From assembly GCA_946187475.1 (NCBI GenBank), contig CAMHRJ010000028.1:1-13750 (forward strand): DNA of 13,750 nucleotides, given 5' to 3'. Below, one piece after another: positions 6,606-13,750 of the stretch. The stretch comes from an uncultured Clostridia bacterium. GTDB lineage: Bacteria; Bacillota; Clostridia; Oscillospirales; Oscillospiraceae. Both the position numbers and the translations under genes were made by a program. Within the stretch, counting starts at the first letter, position 1; each line of letters opens with the position of its first letter. The notes below the pieces were generated by a model that saw only the letters and a list, made by a program, of their open reading frames with translations, was not told the DNA's origin and did no database searches.

Positions 6606-8627
6606 TCACTCCACATTCACATGCAGATCGAACCGCTTTTTCATCGCCTTCAAATACGCCTCCCGGCGGCTTGCGGCCACCAGCATGGGCGCGTAAGCGT
6701 CTCTGCCGCTGATGTGCAGCATATAGGGAAACGCCGCAAAGCGGGCGGCATATTGCTCCACAAAGTCCAGAATGCCCCGCTGGATCTCCCGGATGCCGGG
6801 CTGGTTGGCGTCATAGGCGCCGGTGCAGACCCGGACCGAGCCGTCCGCATTCCGGCCGAAGCCCGTGACCTGGGGCGTGGGCGAAGAGAGCAGCAGCTCC
6901 CAATAGACATTGTAATCCCGGGCCGGGTCATGCCGCTTCATCAGATCGCGGTTCAGGCTCTGGGAATAGAGATAGGCCACCAGAGCCCCGCTCTGGAGGA
7001 AGGGCTCGCTGGCCTCGGGCTCCGTATTGTGCACGGTGTTGGTACCGGCCACGATGCCGGTGATCCGGCAGGGGATGTTCCAGCGTCTGGAGGCCAGATG
7101 GCGCAGGGCCATGGCGCCGCTGCCGGCCCAGCCGATGTCCACCGCAGCGGCGTGGCTGCAGCCGGAGAGCAGGGCGCGGTAGTATTCCGCCGCCGCGGCG
7201 TCCTCCGCTTCATAGGCCGCCAGGACCGCGTCCCAGCGCGCTTCCAGGAAGCTGCGGACCTTCTCTTCCAGCTTGCCGGTGAGCTCCTGGTCCGGATTCA
7301 GCCCCACATCGGGCAGCTGCTCGGCCAGAGACGCCAGCTCCATGGAGCCCAGGGCCTCCCGGAGGGAGTAGCCCTGATTGATTTTCTGATGCAGAAACCG
7401 CTGGAAGAAGTCATGGCGGTTGTCGTCCGCCATCAGCTTCACCGAGGCCTTGCGGGACCAGTAGGCGTAGGCGGTGTCGTCCTCGGGGTACAGCCGGTCA
7501 TAGGCCTGCTTGAGGATGTCCCCGTCCCGGGAGAAAAACAGCACCCGGTCGGCGCCGTTTTTCCGGCACCAGTCGTGGATGAACACGCAGTAGCCCAGCA
7601 CGAACAGACCACCGTAAATGTAGCCATACTCATACTCCATGGAGTACTGCTCCAGCCCGCAGTAGAGGTGGTTGCTCACCAGCCCCCGGTAGGCGCTGCC
7701 CACCATGGGCGAGAGATCTGCCGGGCGGTAGAAGTTCACGCCGCTGCGCACGTCCACATAAGGACACACACCGAAGCCGCAGCGCTCCGCCATGGAGACA
7801 TCGCTGTGGGCATTGTCCCCCACATGGACGATCTTCTTTCCGGGATAATCCCGGCGCACCTGCTGAAAGAGGGTGCCGCCGGCCTTGTTCTGGCCGGATT
7901 CGCAGGAGACATAGACCCGCTCCGCACCCGTAAAGCCGTTTTGCTCCAGCATCCGGGTGATGCAGCTTTCCGGCAGGTACATGTCGGAAATGATGAGGAT
8001 GGGTTTTCCCATCGCCCGCAGTCGGTTCCAGACCGCGAGCAGGAAGGGATTTGCATAGCAGAGCGCCAGCTCCGCCTCCTGCTCCAGGCGCATGCCCTCC
8101 TCCGGGTCGCAGCCCAGCATCCGGGCAAGGCGCTCCCAGATCTCCGCGAGGGTCACCTCGGTATGGCCCTTCGCCTTGCGGCAGGCCTCCCGGGCGTCTA
8201 TCTCGCACTGGGCGCGGAGCTCCTTGAAGTTCAGAATGCCCAGCTGCTCGCCCACGAAGTGGAACACGTCCGTGGGCTGGCTCAGCGGGCGAAGAATCAA
8301 AGTATCAAACACGTCGAAGGAGACCATATCCCCTTCGGCGGCTTTTTGGACGAATGCCTCCACGTTCAGCTCCGGATGCTCTTTGGCAAACCGGGCGGAC
8401 TCGCTCTCCTCCGTCAAAAGGCTCCGGCTCTCATAGGGCTCTGCCCCGGGACGGATGCCCAGCCGGCGCTGAAACAGCACATAATAGCAGAAATTCAGCC
8501 ACAGCAGATAGAACCAGGACAGAAGCTTTTTCCCGCCGGTGGCGCGGTCGTGCATCCGATGGTACCGCACGGCGATTCCGGGCTGGCGATTGACCAGCGC
8601 GTTATAAATTGTGTTCCGTGCGTTCAT
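6606..8627 (-). CDS. COG5610-like HAD-superfamily protein with C-terminal RD/GW module
   Basis: A 673-residue two-part protein of polysaccharide loci. The N-terminal HAD domain has motif I SFDVFDTL (nucleophile Asp105), motif II ISDMYLP, a downstream Lys in GQNKAGG, and the acidic motif HVGDNAHSD (Asp271, Asp276). At motif I the usual second Asp (+2) is Phe, as in dehalogenase-type HADs, so simple phosphatase activity is not assured. The second half (about 330-560) has FFSRDGD (Asp368), YWSRKA and VDIGWAGSG (497-505). This same module makes up most of the protein encoded at 12242-13642. The combination fits 'predicted hydrolase (HAD superfamily)' COG5610, whose substrate is unknown to me. The ATG at 8627 is chosen because GGAG (8637-8634) lies 6 nt upstream; an ATG at 8639 would add 4 residues. 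The glf stop is 19 bp upstream, so the genes are co-transcribed. Confidence 0.8.
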   Translation of the reverse strand: MNARNTIYNALVNRQPGIAVRYHRMHDRATGGKKLLSWFYLLWLNFCYYVLFQRRLGIRPGAEPYESRSLLTEESESARFAKEHPELNVEAFVQKAAEGDMVSFDVFDTLILRPLSQPTDVFHFVGEQLGILNFKELRAQCEIDAREACRKAKGHTEVTLAEIWERLARMLGCDPEEGMRLEQEAELALCYANPFLLAVWNRLRAMGKPILIISDMYLPESCITRMLEQNGFTGAERVYVSCESGQNKAGGTLFQQVRRDYPGKKIVHVGDNAHSDVSMAERCGFGVCPYVDVRSGVNFYRPADLSPMVGSAYRGLVSNHLYCGLEQYSMEYEYGYIYGGLFVLGYCVFIHDWCRKNGADRVLFFSRDGDILKQAYDRLYPEDDTAYAYWSRKASVKLMADDNRHDFFQRFLHQKINQGYSLREALGSMELASLAEQLPDVGLNPDQELTGKLEEKVRSFLEARWDAVLAAYEAEDAAAAEYYRALLSGCSHAAAVDIGWAGSGAMALRHLASRRWNIPCRITGIVAGTNTVHNTEPEASEPFLQSGALVAYLYSQSLNRDLMKRHDPARDYNVYWELLLSSPTPQVTGFGRNADGSVRVCTGAYDANQPGIREIQRGILDFVEQYAARFAAFPYMLHISGRDAYAPMLVAASRREAYLKAMKKRFDLHVNVE

Positions 8628-8633
8628 GGCATA

Positions 8634-8637
8634 CTCC
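8634..8637 (-). promoter_or_regulatory. Shine-Dalgarno deciding the HAD-gene start
   Basis: GGAG on the minus strand is 6 nt before the ATG at 8627 and falls inside the alternative start region at 8639, so it can only serve the shorter form. Confidence 0.5.
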
Positions 8638-8646
8638 ATCCGCAGC

Positions 8647-9771
8647 TCAGGCCCGGCGCAGCGCTTCCTCCGAGCGGTCCAGCGCCGCGGCGATCACCGC
8701 GTCCATATCGTAATAGCGATACTCTCCCAGCCGTCCGCCGAAGATCACGTTGGACTCTTCGTCCGCGAGGGCACGGTAGGCCCGGTAGAGCTTGGTGTTC
8801 TTTTCATCGTTGACCGGATAATAGGGCTCATCGCCGGGCTTCCACTCCGAGGAAAACTCCCGGGAGATCACGGTCTTGCTGAGGTCGCTGCCGTCGTCCG
8901 CCTTGCCGAACTGGAACCACTTATGCTCGATGATCCGGGTCCATGGGGTCTCCCGGTCCGTGTAGTTCACGGCGGCATTGCCCTGGAAATTGGGCTGGTC
9001 CAGCAGTTCGGTCTCAAACCGGACGCTGCGGTACTCCAGCTGGCCCAGCCGGAAGTCAAAATATGCGTCGATGGGTCCGGTGTAGACCACGGTCTCCGCC
9101 AGGGCGTCCAGGGTCTCCTTCTCGGCCAGATAGTCCACATTCAGACGCACTTCAATCCCGTCCAGGAGGTTTTCCACCAGCTTGGTGTAGCCTCCGACAG
9201 GGATGCCCTGATAGAGGGCGTTGAAGTAGTTGTTGTCAAAGGTCAGCCGCACGGGCAGACGCTTGATGATGAAGGCCGGCAGATCCTTGCAGTCCCGGCC
9301 CCACTGCTTTTCGGTGTAGCCCTTGACCAGCTTTTCGAAGATGTCCCGGCCCACCAGAGAGATGGCCTGCTCCTCCAGATTACGGGGCTCGCCGGTGATC
9401 TCCGCGCGCTGCTCGGCGATCTTTGCCTCCGCCTCCTGGGGCGTGACCACGCCCCACATCTTGTTGAAGGTGTACATGTTGAAGGGCAGGGAATAAAGCT
9501 CGCCGTGGTAGTTGGCCACGGGCGAATTGGTGAAGCGGTTGAAGTCCGCGTAGCGGGTGATATAGTCCCAGACCCGCTTGTCGTTGGTGTGGAAGATGTG
9601 GGCGCCGTATTTGTGGACGTGGATGCCCTCCACGGTCTCGGTATAGACATTGCCGCCCACGTTGGGCCGCTTGTCCACCACCAGAACGCGCTTGCCCGCG
9701 TCGGCCATCTGCCGGGCGAACACCGCGCCGTAAAGGCCGGCGCCGACGATCAGATAATCATTTTTTGGCAT
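8647..9771 (-). CDS. glf: UDP-galactopyranose mutase
   Basis: A 374-residue flavoenzyme that converts UDP-galactopyranose to UDP-galactofuranose, the donor for galactofuranose in surface glycans. The N-terminal Rossmann FAD motif is IVGAGLYGAVFA (GxGxxG at 10-15), followed by VVDKRPNVGGN and the KYGAHIFHT block. The GYTEKQWG segment, the FDNNYF segment and the C-terminal GRLGEYRYYDMD (346-357, with Arg347 and the substrate-contacting YYDMD) are family hallmarks. Length is normal. The ATG lies inside the end of the ATPase gene (14-nt overlap), pointing to translational coupling. Because it sits between the transporter and the sugar transferase, the exported glycan probably contains galactofuranose. 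It is the most confidently named gene of the operon. Confidence 0.97.
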   Translation of the reverse strand: MPKNDYLIVGAGLYGAVFARQMADAGKRVLVVDKRPNVGGNVYTETVEGIHVHKYGAHIFHTNDKRVWDYITRYADFNRFTNSPVANYHGELYSLPFNMYTFNKMWGVVTPQEAEAKIAEQRAEITGEPRNLEEQAISLVGRDIFEKLVKGYTEKQWGRDCKDLPAFIIKRLPVRLTFDNNYFNALYQGIPVGGYTKLVENLLDGIEVRLNVDYLAEKETLDALAETVVYTGPIDAYFDFRLGQLEYRSVRFETELLDQPNFQGNAAVNYTDRETPWTRIIEHKWFQFGKADDGSDLSKTVISREFSSEWKPGDEPYYPVNDEKNTKLYRAYRALADEESNVIFGGRLGEYRYYDMDAVIAAALDRSEEALRRA

Positions 9772-11464
9772 TCTCTCTGCCTCGTTTCCGGTATTCTCTG
9801 GCGACTTCCTTGGGAGGCCCGATCATCTGCACCTCGCCGTGCTCCAGCCAGATGACCTTGGTGCAGTGCTCGGTGACGGTGGCCATGCTGTGGGAAACCA
9901 GCAGCACGGTGGAACCGCTGTGGATCATTTCCTTCACGCGGGCGAGACTCTTCTTGCGGAAGAACTCGTCGCCGACGCTCAAAACCTCGTCCAGAATCAG
10001 GATCTCCGCCGCGCCGCCGGTGGTGGCGATGGCGAAGCCCAGACGTGAGACCATGCCGGAGGAGAAGTTCTTCACCTTTTCCTCCATGAAGCCTTCCAGC
10101 TCGGCGAACTCCACGATCTCGTCGTAATGGGAATCGATGAACTCCTGGCTGTAGCCGATGATGGAACCGTTGAGATACACGTTCTCCCGGGCGGTCAGCT
10201 CCATGTCGAAGCCGGTGCCCAGAGTCAGCAGCTGCACCTTGCTGTGGTCCACGAAGATGCGTCCCGCCGTGGGCCGCAGCGCGCCGGAAACGATGCGCAG
10301 CAGGGTACTCTTGCCGGCGCCGTTTCTGCCGATGATGCCCACGACCTCACCCTTGTATATATCAAAGTTCACATCGTTCAGCGCCAGCAGATCCCGGTGG
10401 CTGATCTGGTTGTGCACGCGCTTGATCATGTATTCCTTCAGTCCGGACACGTTGTTGGTGGCGACCTTATACTTCATGGTAACATGCTGCGCGGAGATGA
10501 TGCAGGGCGTCTCCGTCCCGTCCTCTTCCACCCGGGGCTTGGGCTTCACATAGCGATAGCGCACCTTTTTGCCGCCCTGGGTGTCCGCCGCGGCAGCTTT
10601 TTCGCCGGCAGGCGCCCCAGCGGGCTTCTCCTCCGCCTTGGGTTCCGGCTTGGTCTCGGCAGCGGGCGCAGATTCCTTGACGGGCTTCGGCGTCTCCGCC
10701 TTGGGCGCAGGCTCAGACTTGGCGCTCTGCTTTGCCGGAGCCTTCTCCGGCTGCGGCTTTTTCTCAGCAGCCTTGGCCGGGGCATTCTTCGCCTTGGTCT
10801 TGCCGGCAGCTTTGGCCTTCTGGCCGCGCTTTTTCCGGCCGGAACGGGCCGCCAGCAGGACGATCAGCAGCACCACGACCGCCGCGGCGATCCAGACCAC
10901 GAACATGGGAATCTCGTTCCCCAGAATCTGAATCGTGCTGCCGGTGCTGCCCTCGTCGGATTCGACGTCGGTCTCCTTCTGGGCGACTTTCTCTGCGGTC
11001 TCTCCCTTGAGCTTGACCGTGGCCGTATCCAGCACCTGGTTCTGGGCAGAGGTCACGCGCACAACCTCGCCGCTTTTCAGCGTGAGGGTCGCCTCGGTGA
11101 TCTGCAGCTCCACGCTGCCGGCGCTGAGACCGCGAAACTCGATCTCCGTCTCCAGCAGGGTCTTCGAACCCTCGCCGGAGAGGGTCAGCTCGCCCTCGGC
11201 AGACTCCTTGGCCCCACCGACGCACTGGAGCTTGTCCACATCGTAAGATACGGTGATTTTGTAGGCGGTGACCGGCTCGCTGCCGGTGATCGCAATGCCC
11301 ACGGTCAGATTCTCGCCGGTGGCCAGCTGGTAACTCTCTTTCTGAAATTCAACCGCTGTATCGGACGCAGCCAGGCAGGGCGCAAACCCCGCCAGCAGCG
11401 CCGCCGTCAAAAGCAGCGCCAGCAGCCGCGTCAGAGCGCATACCGATTGGTTCTTTTCCTTCAT
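9758..11464 (-). CDS. Polysaccharide-export ABC ATPase with N-terminal secreted cohesin-like domain and membrane anchor
   Basis: A 568-residue fusion. Residues 1-32 form a signal peptide (LLALLLTAALLAGFAP core). About 36-155 is a beta-rich domain resembling cohesin/CBM folds (AYKITVSYDVDKLQCVGG, then ETEIEFRGLSAGSVELQI). A transmembrane helix spans about 186-207, followed by a basic stretch (SGRKKRGQK) that fixes the C-terminal side in the cytosol. About 208-311 is a Lys/Ala/Pro/Glu-rich linker. The rest is a Wzt/TagH-class ATPase: Walker A GRNGAGKST (379-387), the class-typical LGTGFDMELTARENVYLNG segment, signature SSGM (468-471), Walker B ILILDE (488-493) and His525. Typical Wzt proteins start directly with the ATPase, and TagH carries its membrane segment after it, so this order is unusual. 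It would energise flipping of a lipid-linked glycan with the permease encoded 43 bp upstream. GGGAAGAG (11478-11471) supports the ATG at 11464. The cohesin assignment is by eye. Confidence 0.87.
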   Translation of the reverse strand: MKEKNQSVCALTRLLALLLTAALLAGFAPCLAASDTAVEFQKESYQLATGENLTVGIAITGSEPVTAYKITVSYDVDKLQCVGGAKESAEGELTLSGEGSKTLLETEIEFRGLSAGSVELQITEATLTLKSGEVVRVTSAQNQVLDTATVKLKGETAEKVAQKETDVESDEGSTGSTIQILGNEIPMFVVWIAAAVVVLLIVLLAARSGRKKRGQKAKAAGKTKAKNAPAKAAEKKPQPEKAPAKQSAKSEPAPKAETPKPVKESAPAAETKPEPKAEEKPAGAPAGEKAAAADTQGGKKVRYRYVKPKPRVEEDGTETPCIISAQHVTMKYKVATNNVSGLKEYMIKRVHNQISHRDLLALNDVNFDIYKGEVVGIIGRNGAGKSTLLRIVSGALRPTAGRIFVDHSKVQLLTLGTGFDMELTARENVYLNGSIIGYSQEFIDSHYDEIVEFAELEGFMEEKVKNFSSGMVSRLGFAIATTGGAAEILILDEVLSVGDEFFRKKSLARVKEMIHSGSTVLLVSHSMATVTEHCTKVIWLEHGEVQMIGPPKEVAREYRKRGRENAKK

Positions 11465-11507
11465 TTACAACTCTTCCCTTTAAAGCAGATCGCTTGGCCT
11501 CAGCCGC

Positions 11508-12299
11508 TCACAGATTTGCCATAACGTCGTTTTCATATTTCTTGAAGACCCAGTAGCCCAGGGCCAGACTGATCGCCGCATACGCGATCAGCTTGATCCA
11601 GAGGGTGATCTCCGGGCAGACGCCCTCCATGAAGATGCGTCTGGCAATCACGATGGAAACGTAGACGGGGTTATAACCGATGGCGTAACGCAGATAGATG
11701 GGCAGCCGGGTGACGGGATAGAACAGCGCGGAGAAATACATCCAGAACGTGAGCACGACGGAATAGAGATATTTCATATCCGCAAAGAACACGTAAATGA
11801 TGCTCAGCGCATAGCCGATGCCCATGGCAAACAGAAGCGAGAAAAATACATCGATGGGTATCAGCAGGATCCACCACGTAAGCGTCAGCTTGCCCTGCAC
11901 CACGAAAAACAGATAAATCAGCGTAAAGGCGATGGCGGAATACAGGAAGTTCACGAGGGCCGTATAGACCCGGGACAGAACAAAGGTCTGCTTGGGCAGC
12001 TTCACCTTCAAAAGCAGCGTGCGGTTGTCCACCAGAGCGGACATGGAAGAGTTGGACGCCGTGCTGAACAAGGTCCAGAACAGCTGGCCGCTCAGATAGT
12101 AGATCGGGTAGTTCTGAATGCTGCGGCGGAACATGTAGGAGAACACGACCGTCATGACGATCATCGTCAGCAGCGGGTTCAAAACGCTCCAGATCACGCC
12201 CAGATAGGACCGGCTGTATTTCCGTTTCAGCTCACGATTCGTCAGCTCCCGAATGACGAAAATGTATTGTTTCCGAGTAGGATTCTCATGTTTTTCCAT
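11508..12299 (-). CDS. ABC-2-type polysaccharide/teichoic-acid export permease
   Basis: A 263-residue integral membrane protein of the Wzm/TagG (ABC2_membrane) family, the normal length for the family. The cytosolic amphipathic start ITNREL-type segment (RELTNRELKRKYSRSYLG) and the following WSVLNPLLTMIVMTVVFSYMF are characteristic. About six membrane spans are visible (about 33-57, 64-80, 106-134, 142-171, 177-197, 231-252), with the conserved FYPV and YNPV turns near 193 and 209. It pairs with the ATPase that follows it 43 bp downstream to move a polyprenyl-linked glycan across the membrane. Its ATG lies 58 nt inside the end of the preceding gene, with GAGGAAG just upstream, so translation is probably coupled. 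Whether the cargo is a capsule-like polysaccharide or a wall polymer cannot be told. Wzm/KpsM-type names would be over-precise. Confidence 0.94.
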   Translation of the reverse strand: MEKHENPTRKQYIFVIRELTNRELKRKYSRSYLGVIWSVLNPLLTMIVMTVVFSYMFRRSIQNYPIYYLSGQLFWTLFSTASNSSMSALVDNRTLLLKVKLPKQTFVLSRVYTALVNFLYSAIAFTLIYLFFVVQGKLTLTWWILLIPIDVFFSLLFAMGIGYALSIIYVFFADMKYLYSVVLTFWMYFSALFYPVTRLPIYLRYAIGYNPVYVSIVIARRIFMEGVCPEITLWIKLIAYAAISLALGYWVFKKYENDVMANL

Positions 12300-13642
12300 A
12301 GCTTCCTCACATAGATCAGACTTTTGTACACATGGGCATGGAACAGCTCCCGCTTCACGGCTCCGCCGCAGCGGACGATGCTGCCCTCAATCCACGAGCT
12401 CTCGTGGATCTCGCCCTTTTTCAGCCCCGCGAAGATCAGCAGCTTCTGCAGCAGGCGCTGATTGCGGATCTCCTTCCGGGTCAGCCGCGCGGCGACCTCC
12501 TGGAGGGTGTTGTCCACCACGTCGTCGCAGAACAGGTTGCCGCCGTAGGCCGCCACCTCCCAAGGCTCGGGACTGCCCATGAATCTGGACAGCAGCCGCT
12601 GACAGAGCTTTGCCCCGCCGGGTCTGGCGTCACTTTCGGCGCAGTAGTGCTCCGCGAAGCGCAGCAGCAGCGCGTCCCAGCGTGCCAGAGACTGCGCGTT
12701 GTTGTTTTCCTTTCCGCTCTCCTCCGGCAGGAAGCGCCCCTGGGCCTCCCGATAGCGGAGGGTCATGCCGCCCGGGGCGGAGAACACCGTCTCGAACAGG
12801 CAGTTGGAGAATTTGGTCTTGCGGGCGATCTGGAGCCCGGGCGAGAAATAGAAGCAGGCATACTGATCGGGCTCCATGGTCTTCGGGATCTCATAGAGGC
12901 CGAAGTAGTAACCCCGCAGCTTCAGCCCCGGTTTCTCCGTGCGCAGCAAACGCTGCAGCGATTCCTGGAGCGTGCCCACCCAGCCGCTGTCCACCAGGGC
13001 GTAGGACACGTCGTCCAGCAGACCCTCCTGCCGCAGATAGCCCAGGGCCGCCGGGAAAGCGTCCCGGGAATGAGCCTCCACAGCGGTGCGGAACGCCTTG
13101 CACTTGGCGAGGGTCCCCCGCAGGGCCATGACCTCCGGGTACAGCAGCTCCCGCTGGAGTCCCCCGGGGAAATCGATCTCCGAAACCACCGCGTCCATCT
13201 CCTCCAGGAAGAGGCCCGCGCGGGTCAGGATTTTGAATAAAGTAACGCGAATGCCGCCCAGGCAGATGCGGTCCACGCAGCCCTCGCCCAGCAGGTGATA
13301 TTCCGGCAGGCGGATGGCGTAGCGGGACACCTTCAGGTATCGACAGTCCACATCCCAGCCCCGGCTTTGGCACAGGAGCTGCGCCGTCTGGTACATGGGA
13401 TAGGCGTCCCGGGCCAGGAAGTACAGCCGCTGAATGCCCGCGGCTCTGGCCGAGCGGAGGACCCACTCGGTATACTCCACCAGGGTAGGGGCCAACACGT
13501 GGAGATAAAGCAGCCCGTCGTCCGTCAGACCCTCCGACTCTGCCAGCGCGCTCTGCAGAGCGGCGGCCAGGGCCGGGTTACGGCTGAGCTGTTTTTGATA
13601 GGATTGAAGCCGCTTGCTGTGCAAGCTCGAGGTCGGTTCCAC
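12242..13642 (-). CDS. Stand-alone RD/GW module protein related to the COG5610 C-terminal half
   Basis: A 466-residue cytosolic protein without signal peptide or clear membrane span, of unknown activity. It contains LYFLARDAYPMY (73-84), SRYAI (106-110) and ALVDSGWVGTLQESL (215-229). These match, in order and with similar spacing, FFSRDGD, YWSRKA and VDIGWAGSG of the HAD protein at 6606-8627, but no HAD motif is present. Such modules occur in polysaccharide clusters; no reaction is assigned here. It starts with GTG (13642-13640) after an unusually long 13-nt gap from AAGGAG (13661-13656); an in-frame ATC at 13651 is better spaced but a rare start. The start overlaps the end of the upstream gene by 65 nt, and the end overlaps the permease by 58 nt. 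It probably acts on the same glycan or sugar carrier as its relative in this operon. Confidence 0.75.
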   Translation of the reverse strand: MEPTSSLHSKRLQSYQKQLSRNPALAAALQSALAESEGLTDDGLLYLHVLAPTLVEYTEWVLRSARAAGIQRLYFLARDAYPMYQTAQLLCQSRGWDVDCRYLKVSRYAIRLPEYHLLGEGCVDRICLGGIRVTLFKILTRAGLFLEEMDAVVSEIDFPGGLQRELLYPEVMALRGTLAKCKAFRTAVEAHSRDAFPAALGYLRQEGLLDDVSYALVDSGWVGTLQESLQRLLRTEKPGLKLRGYYFGLYEIPKTMEPDQYACFYFSPGLQIARKTKFSNCLFETVFSAPGGMTLRYREAQGRFLPEESGKENNNAQSLARWDALLLRFAEHYCAESDARPGGAKLCQRLLSRFMGSPEPWEVAAYGGNLFCDDVVDNTLQEVAARLTRKEIRNQRLLQKLLIFAGLKKGEIHESSWIEGSIVRCGGAVKRELFHAHVYKSLIYVRKLWKNMRILLGNNTFSSFGS

Positions 13643-13750
13643 CGGTGTGATCCGACTCCTTTCTTTTCAGCCACGCCACCAGGCGATGGGGAATCAGCCC
13701 GGCGATCACCGGACGAATCACATAGAGCCAGCCCCGGGGCAGCAGCCCCA
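13578..13750 (-). CDS. Unidentified protein, C-terminal 57 residues (cut by window edge)
   Basis: An open frame enters from the right edge and ends at TAA (13580-13578). Its first half, with LLPRGWLYVIRPVIAGLIPH and then RLVAWLKRK, looks like a real protein: a hydrophobic stretch followed by a basic helix. The last 25 or so residues are a polar tail. The other two frames on this strand look less protein-like before the next gene starts. A hydrophobic-then-basic C-terminus is common in glycosyltransferases of such loci, but the family cannot be named from this fragment. It overlaps the next gene by 65 nt, so it belongs to the same operon. Confidence 0.5.
   Translation of the reverse strand, partial: GLLPRGWLYVIRPVIAGLIPHRLVAWLKRKESDHTGGTDLELAQQAASILSKTAQP
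13656..13661 (-). promoter_or_regulatory. Shine-Dalgarno of the RD/GW gene, with long spacing
   Basis: A perfect AAGGAG on the minus strand, 13 nt before the GTG at 13642. It lies within the upstream gene's coding region. The spacing is longer than usual, so the true start may differ by a few codons (an in-frame ATC is at 13651). Confidence 0.45.

Noticed and set aside
6120..8813. A very long plus-strand open frame (897 codons)
   Set aside because: It lies antisense to the HAD gene and parts of its neighbours. It shows no recognisable domain and has the His/Gln/Gly-rich composition typical of antisense frames in GC-rich genes.
10532..10843. DNA repeat in the Lys/Ala/Pro-rich linker region
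   Set aside because: The periodicity is at the amino-acid composition level only; no exact DNA repeat unit of useful length is visible.
11372..11376. A lipoprotein signal (Cys30) at the end of the cohesin-ATPase signal peptide
   Set aside because: The residues before the Cys are F-A-P, which do not fit a lipobox. An ordinary or uncleaved signal peptide is likelier.
1..13750. tRNA or rRNA genes, CRISPR arrays, transposases, integrases or attachment sites
   Set aside because: None was seen. The window is filled by closely packed genes with only two short regulatory intervals (99-228 and 2257-2444).

Overview
The window looks like chromosomal DNA of a fairly GC-rich (roughly 60 %) Clostridia-type Firmicute, probably a gut Oscillospirales/Ruminococcaceae relative. 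This is inferred from strong Shine-Dalgarno sites, textbook TTGACN-17-TATAAT promoters, BspA-type leucine-rich repeats (LRR_5), a cohesin-like domain and a Ddl next to MurF-type ligases. No database search was possible, so the taxonomy is a judgement from gene content.

Layout. (1) Positions 1-228: the start of rpmE (ribosomal protein L31, minus strand, cut by the window edge) with its own promoter and a compact hairpin at the 5' end of its leader. (2) Positions 229-5499: a cell-wall module. Two divergent paralogues each fuse a MurF-like Mur ligase to about six BspA-type leucine-rich repeats. They are driven from back-to-back promoters in the 188 bp between them. The plus-strand copy is followed 22 bp later by ddl (D-alanine--D-alanine ligase). 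A strong bidirectional terminator at 5512-5546 closes this module and also the operon converging on it. (3) Positions 5553-13750: a minus-strand surface-glycan operon that enters from beyond the right edge. In transcription order it holds the tail of an unidentified gene, a stand-alone 'RD...GW' domain protein, an ABC-2 polysaccharide permease, an ABC ATPase with an N-terminal secreted cohesin-like domain and a membrane anchor, UDP-galactopyranose mutase (glf), a COG5610-like HAD protein, and a polyprenyl-phosphate sugar-1-phosphate transferase. The genes overlap or nearly touch, consistent with translational coupling.

How they fit together. The glycan operon reads as an ABC-transporter-dependent (Wzm/Wzt-like) export pathway. 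The sugar transferase loads the first sugar phosphate onto undecaprenyl phosphate, Glf supplies UDP-galactofuranose, and the permease and ATPase flip the lipid-linked polymer. The HAD and RD/GW proteins share a module of unknown chemistry. The cell-wall module pairs Ddl, which makes D-Ala-D-Ala, with two MurF-like proteins whose catalytic motifs have eroded in different places.

The two most unusual items are the cohesin-TM-linker-ATPase fusion (an exporter ATPase with an extracytoplasmic domain) and the divergent pair of Mur-ligase/LRR fusions. In the pair, one copy has apparently lost the carbamylated lysine and the other the KGS motif. No tRNA, rRNA, CRISPR array, insertion sequence or phage gene was seen.
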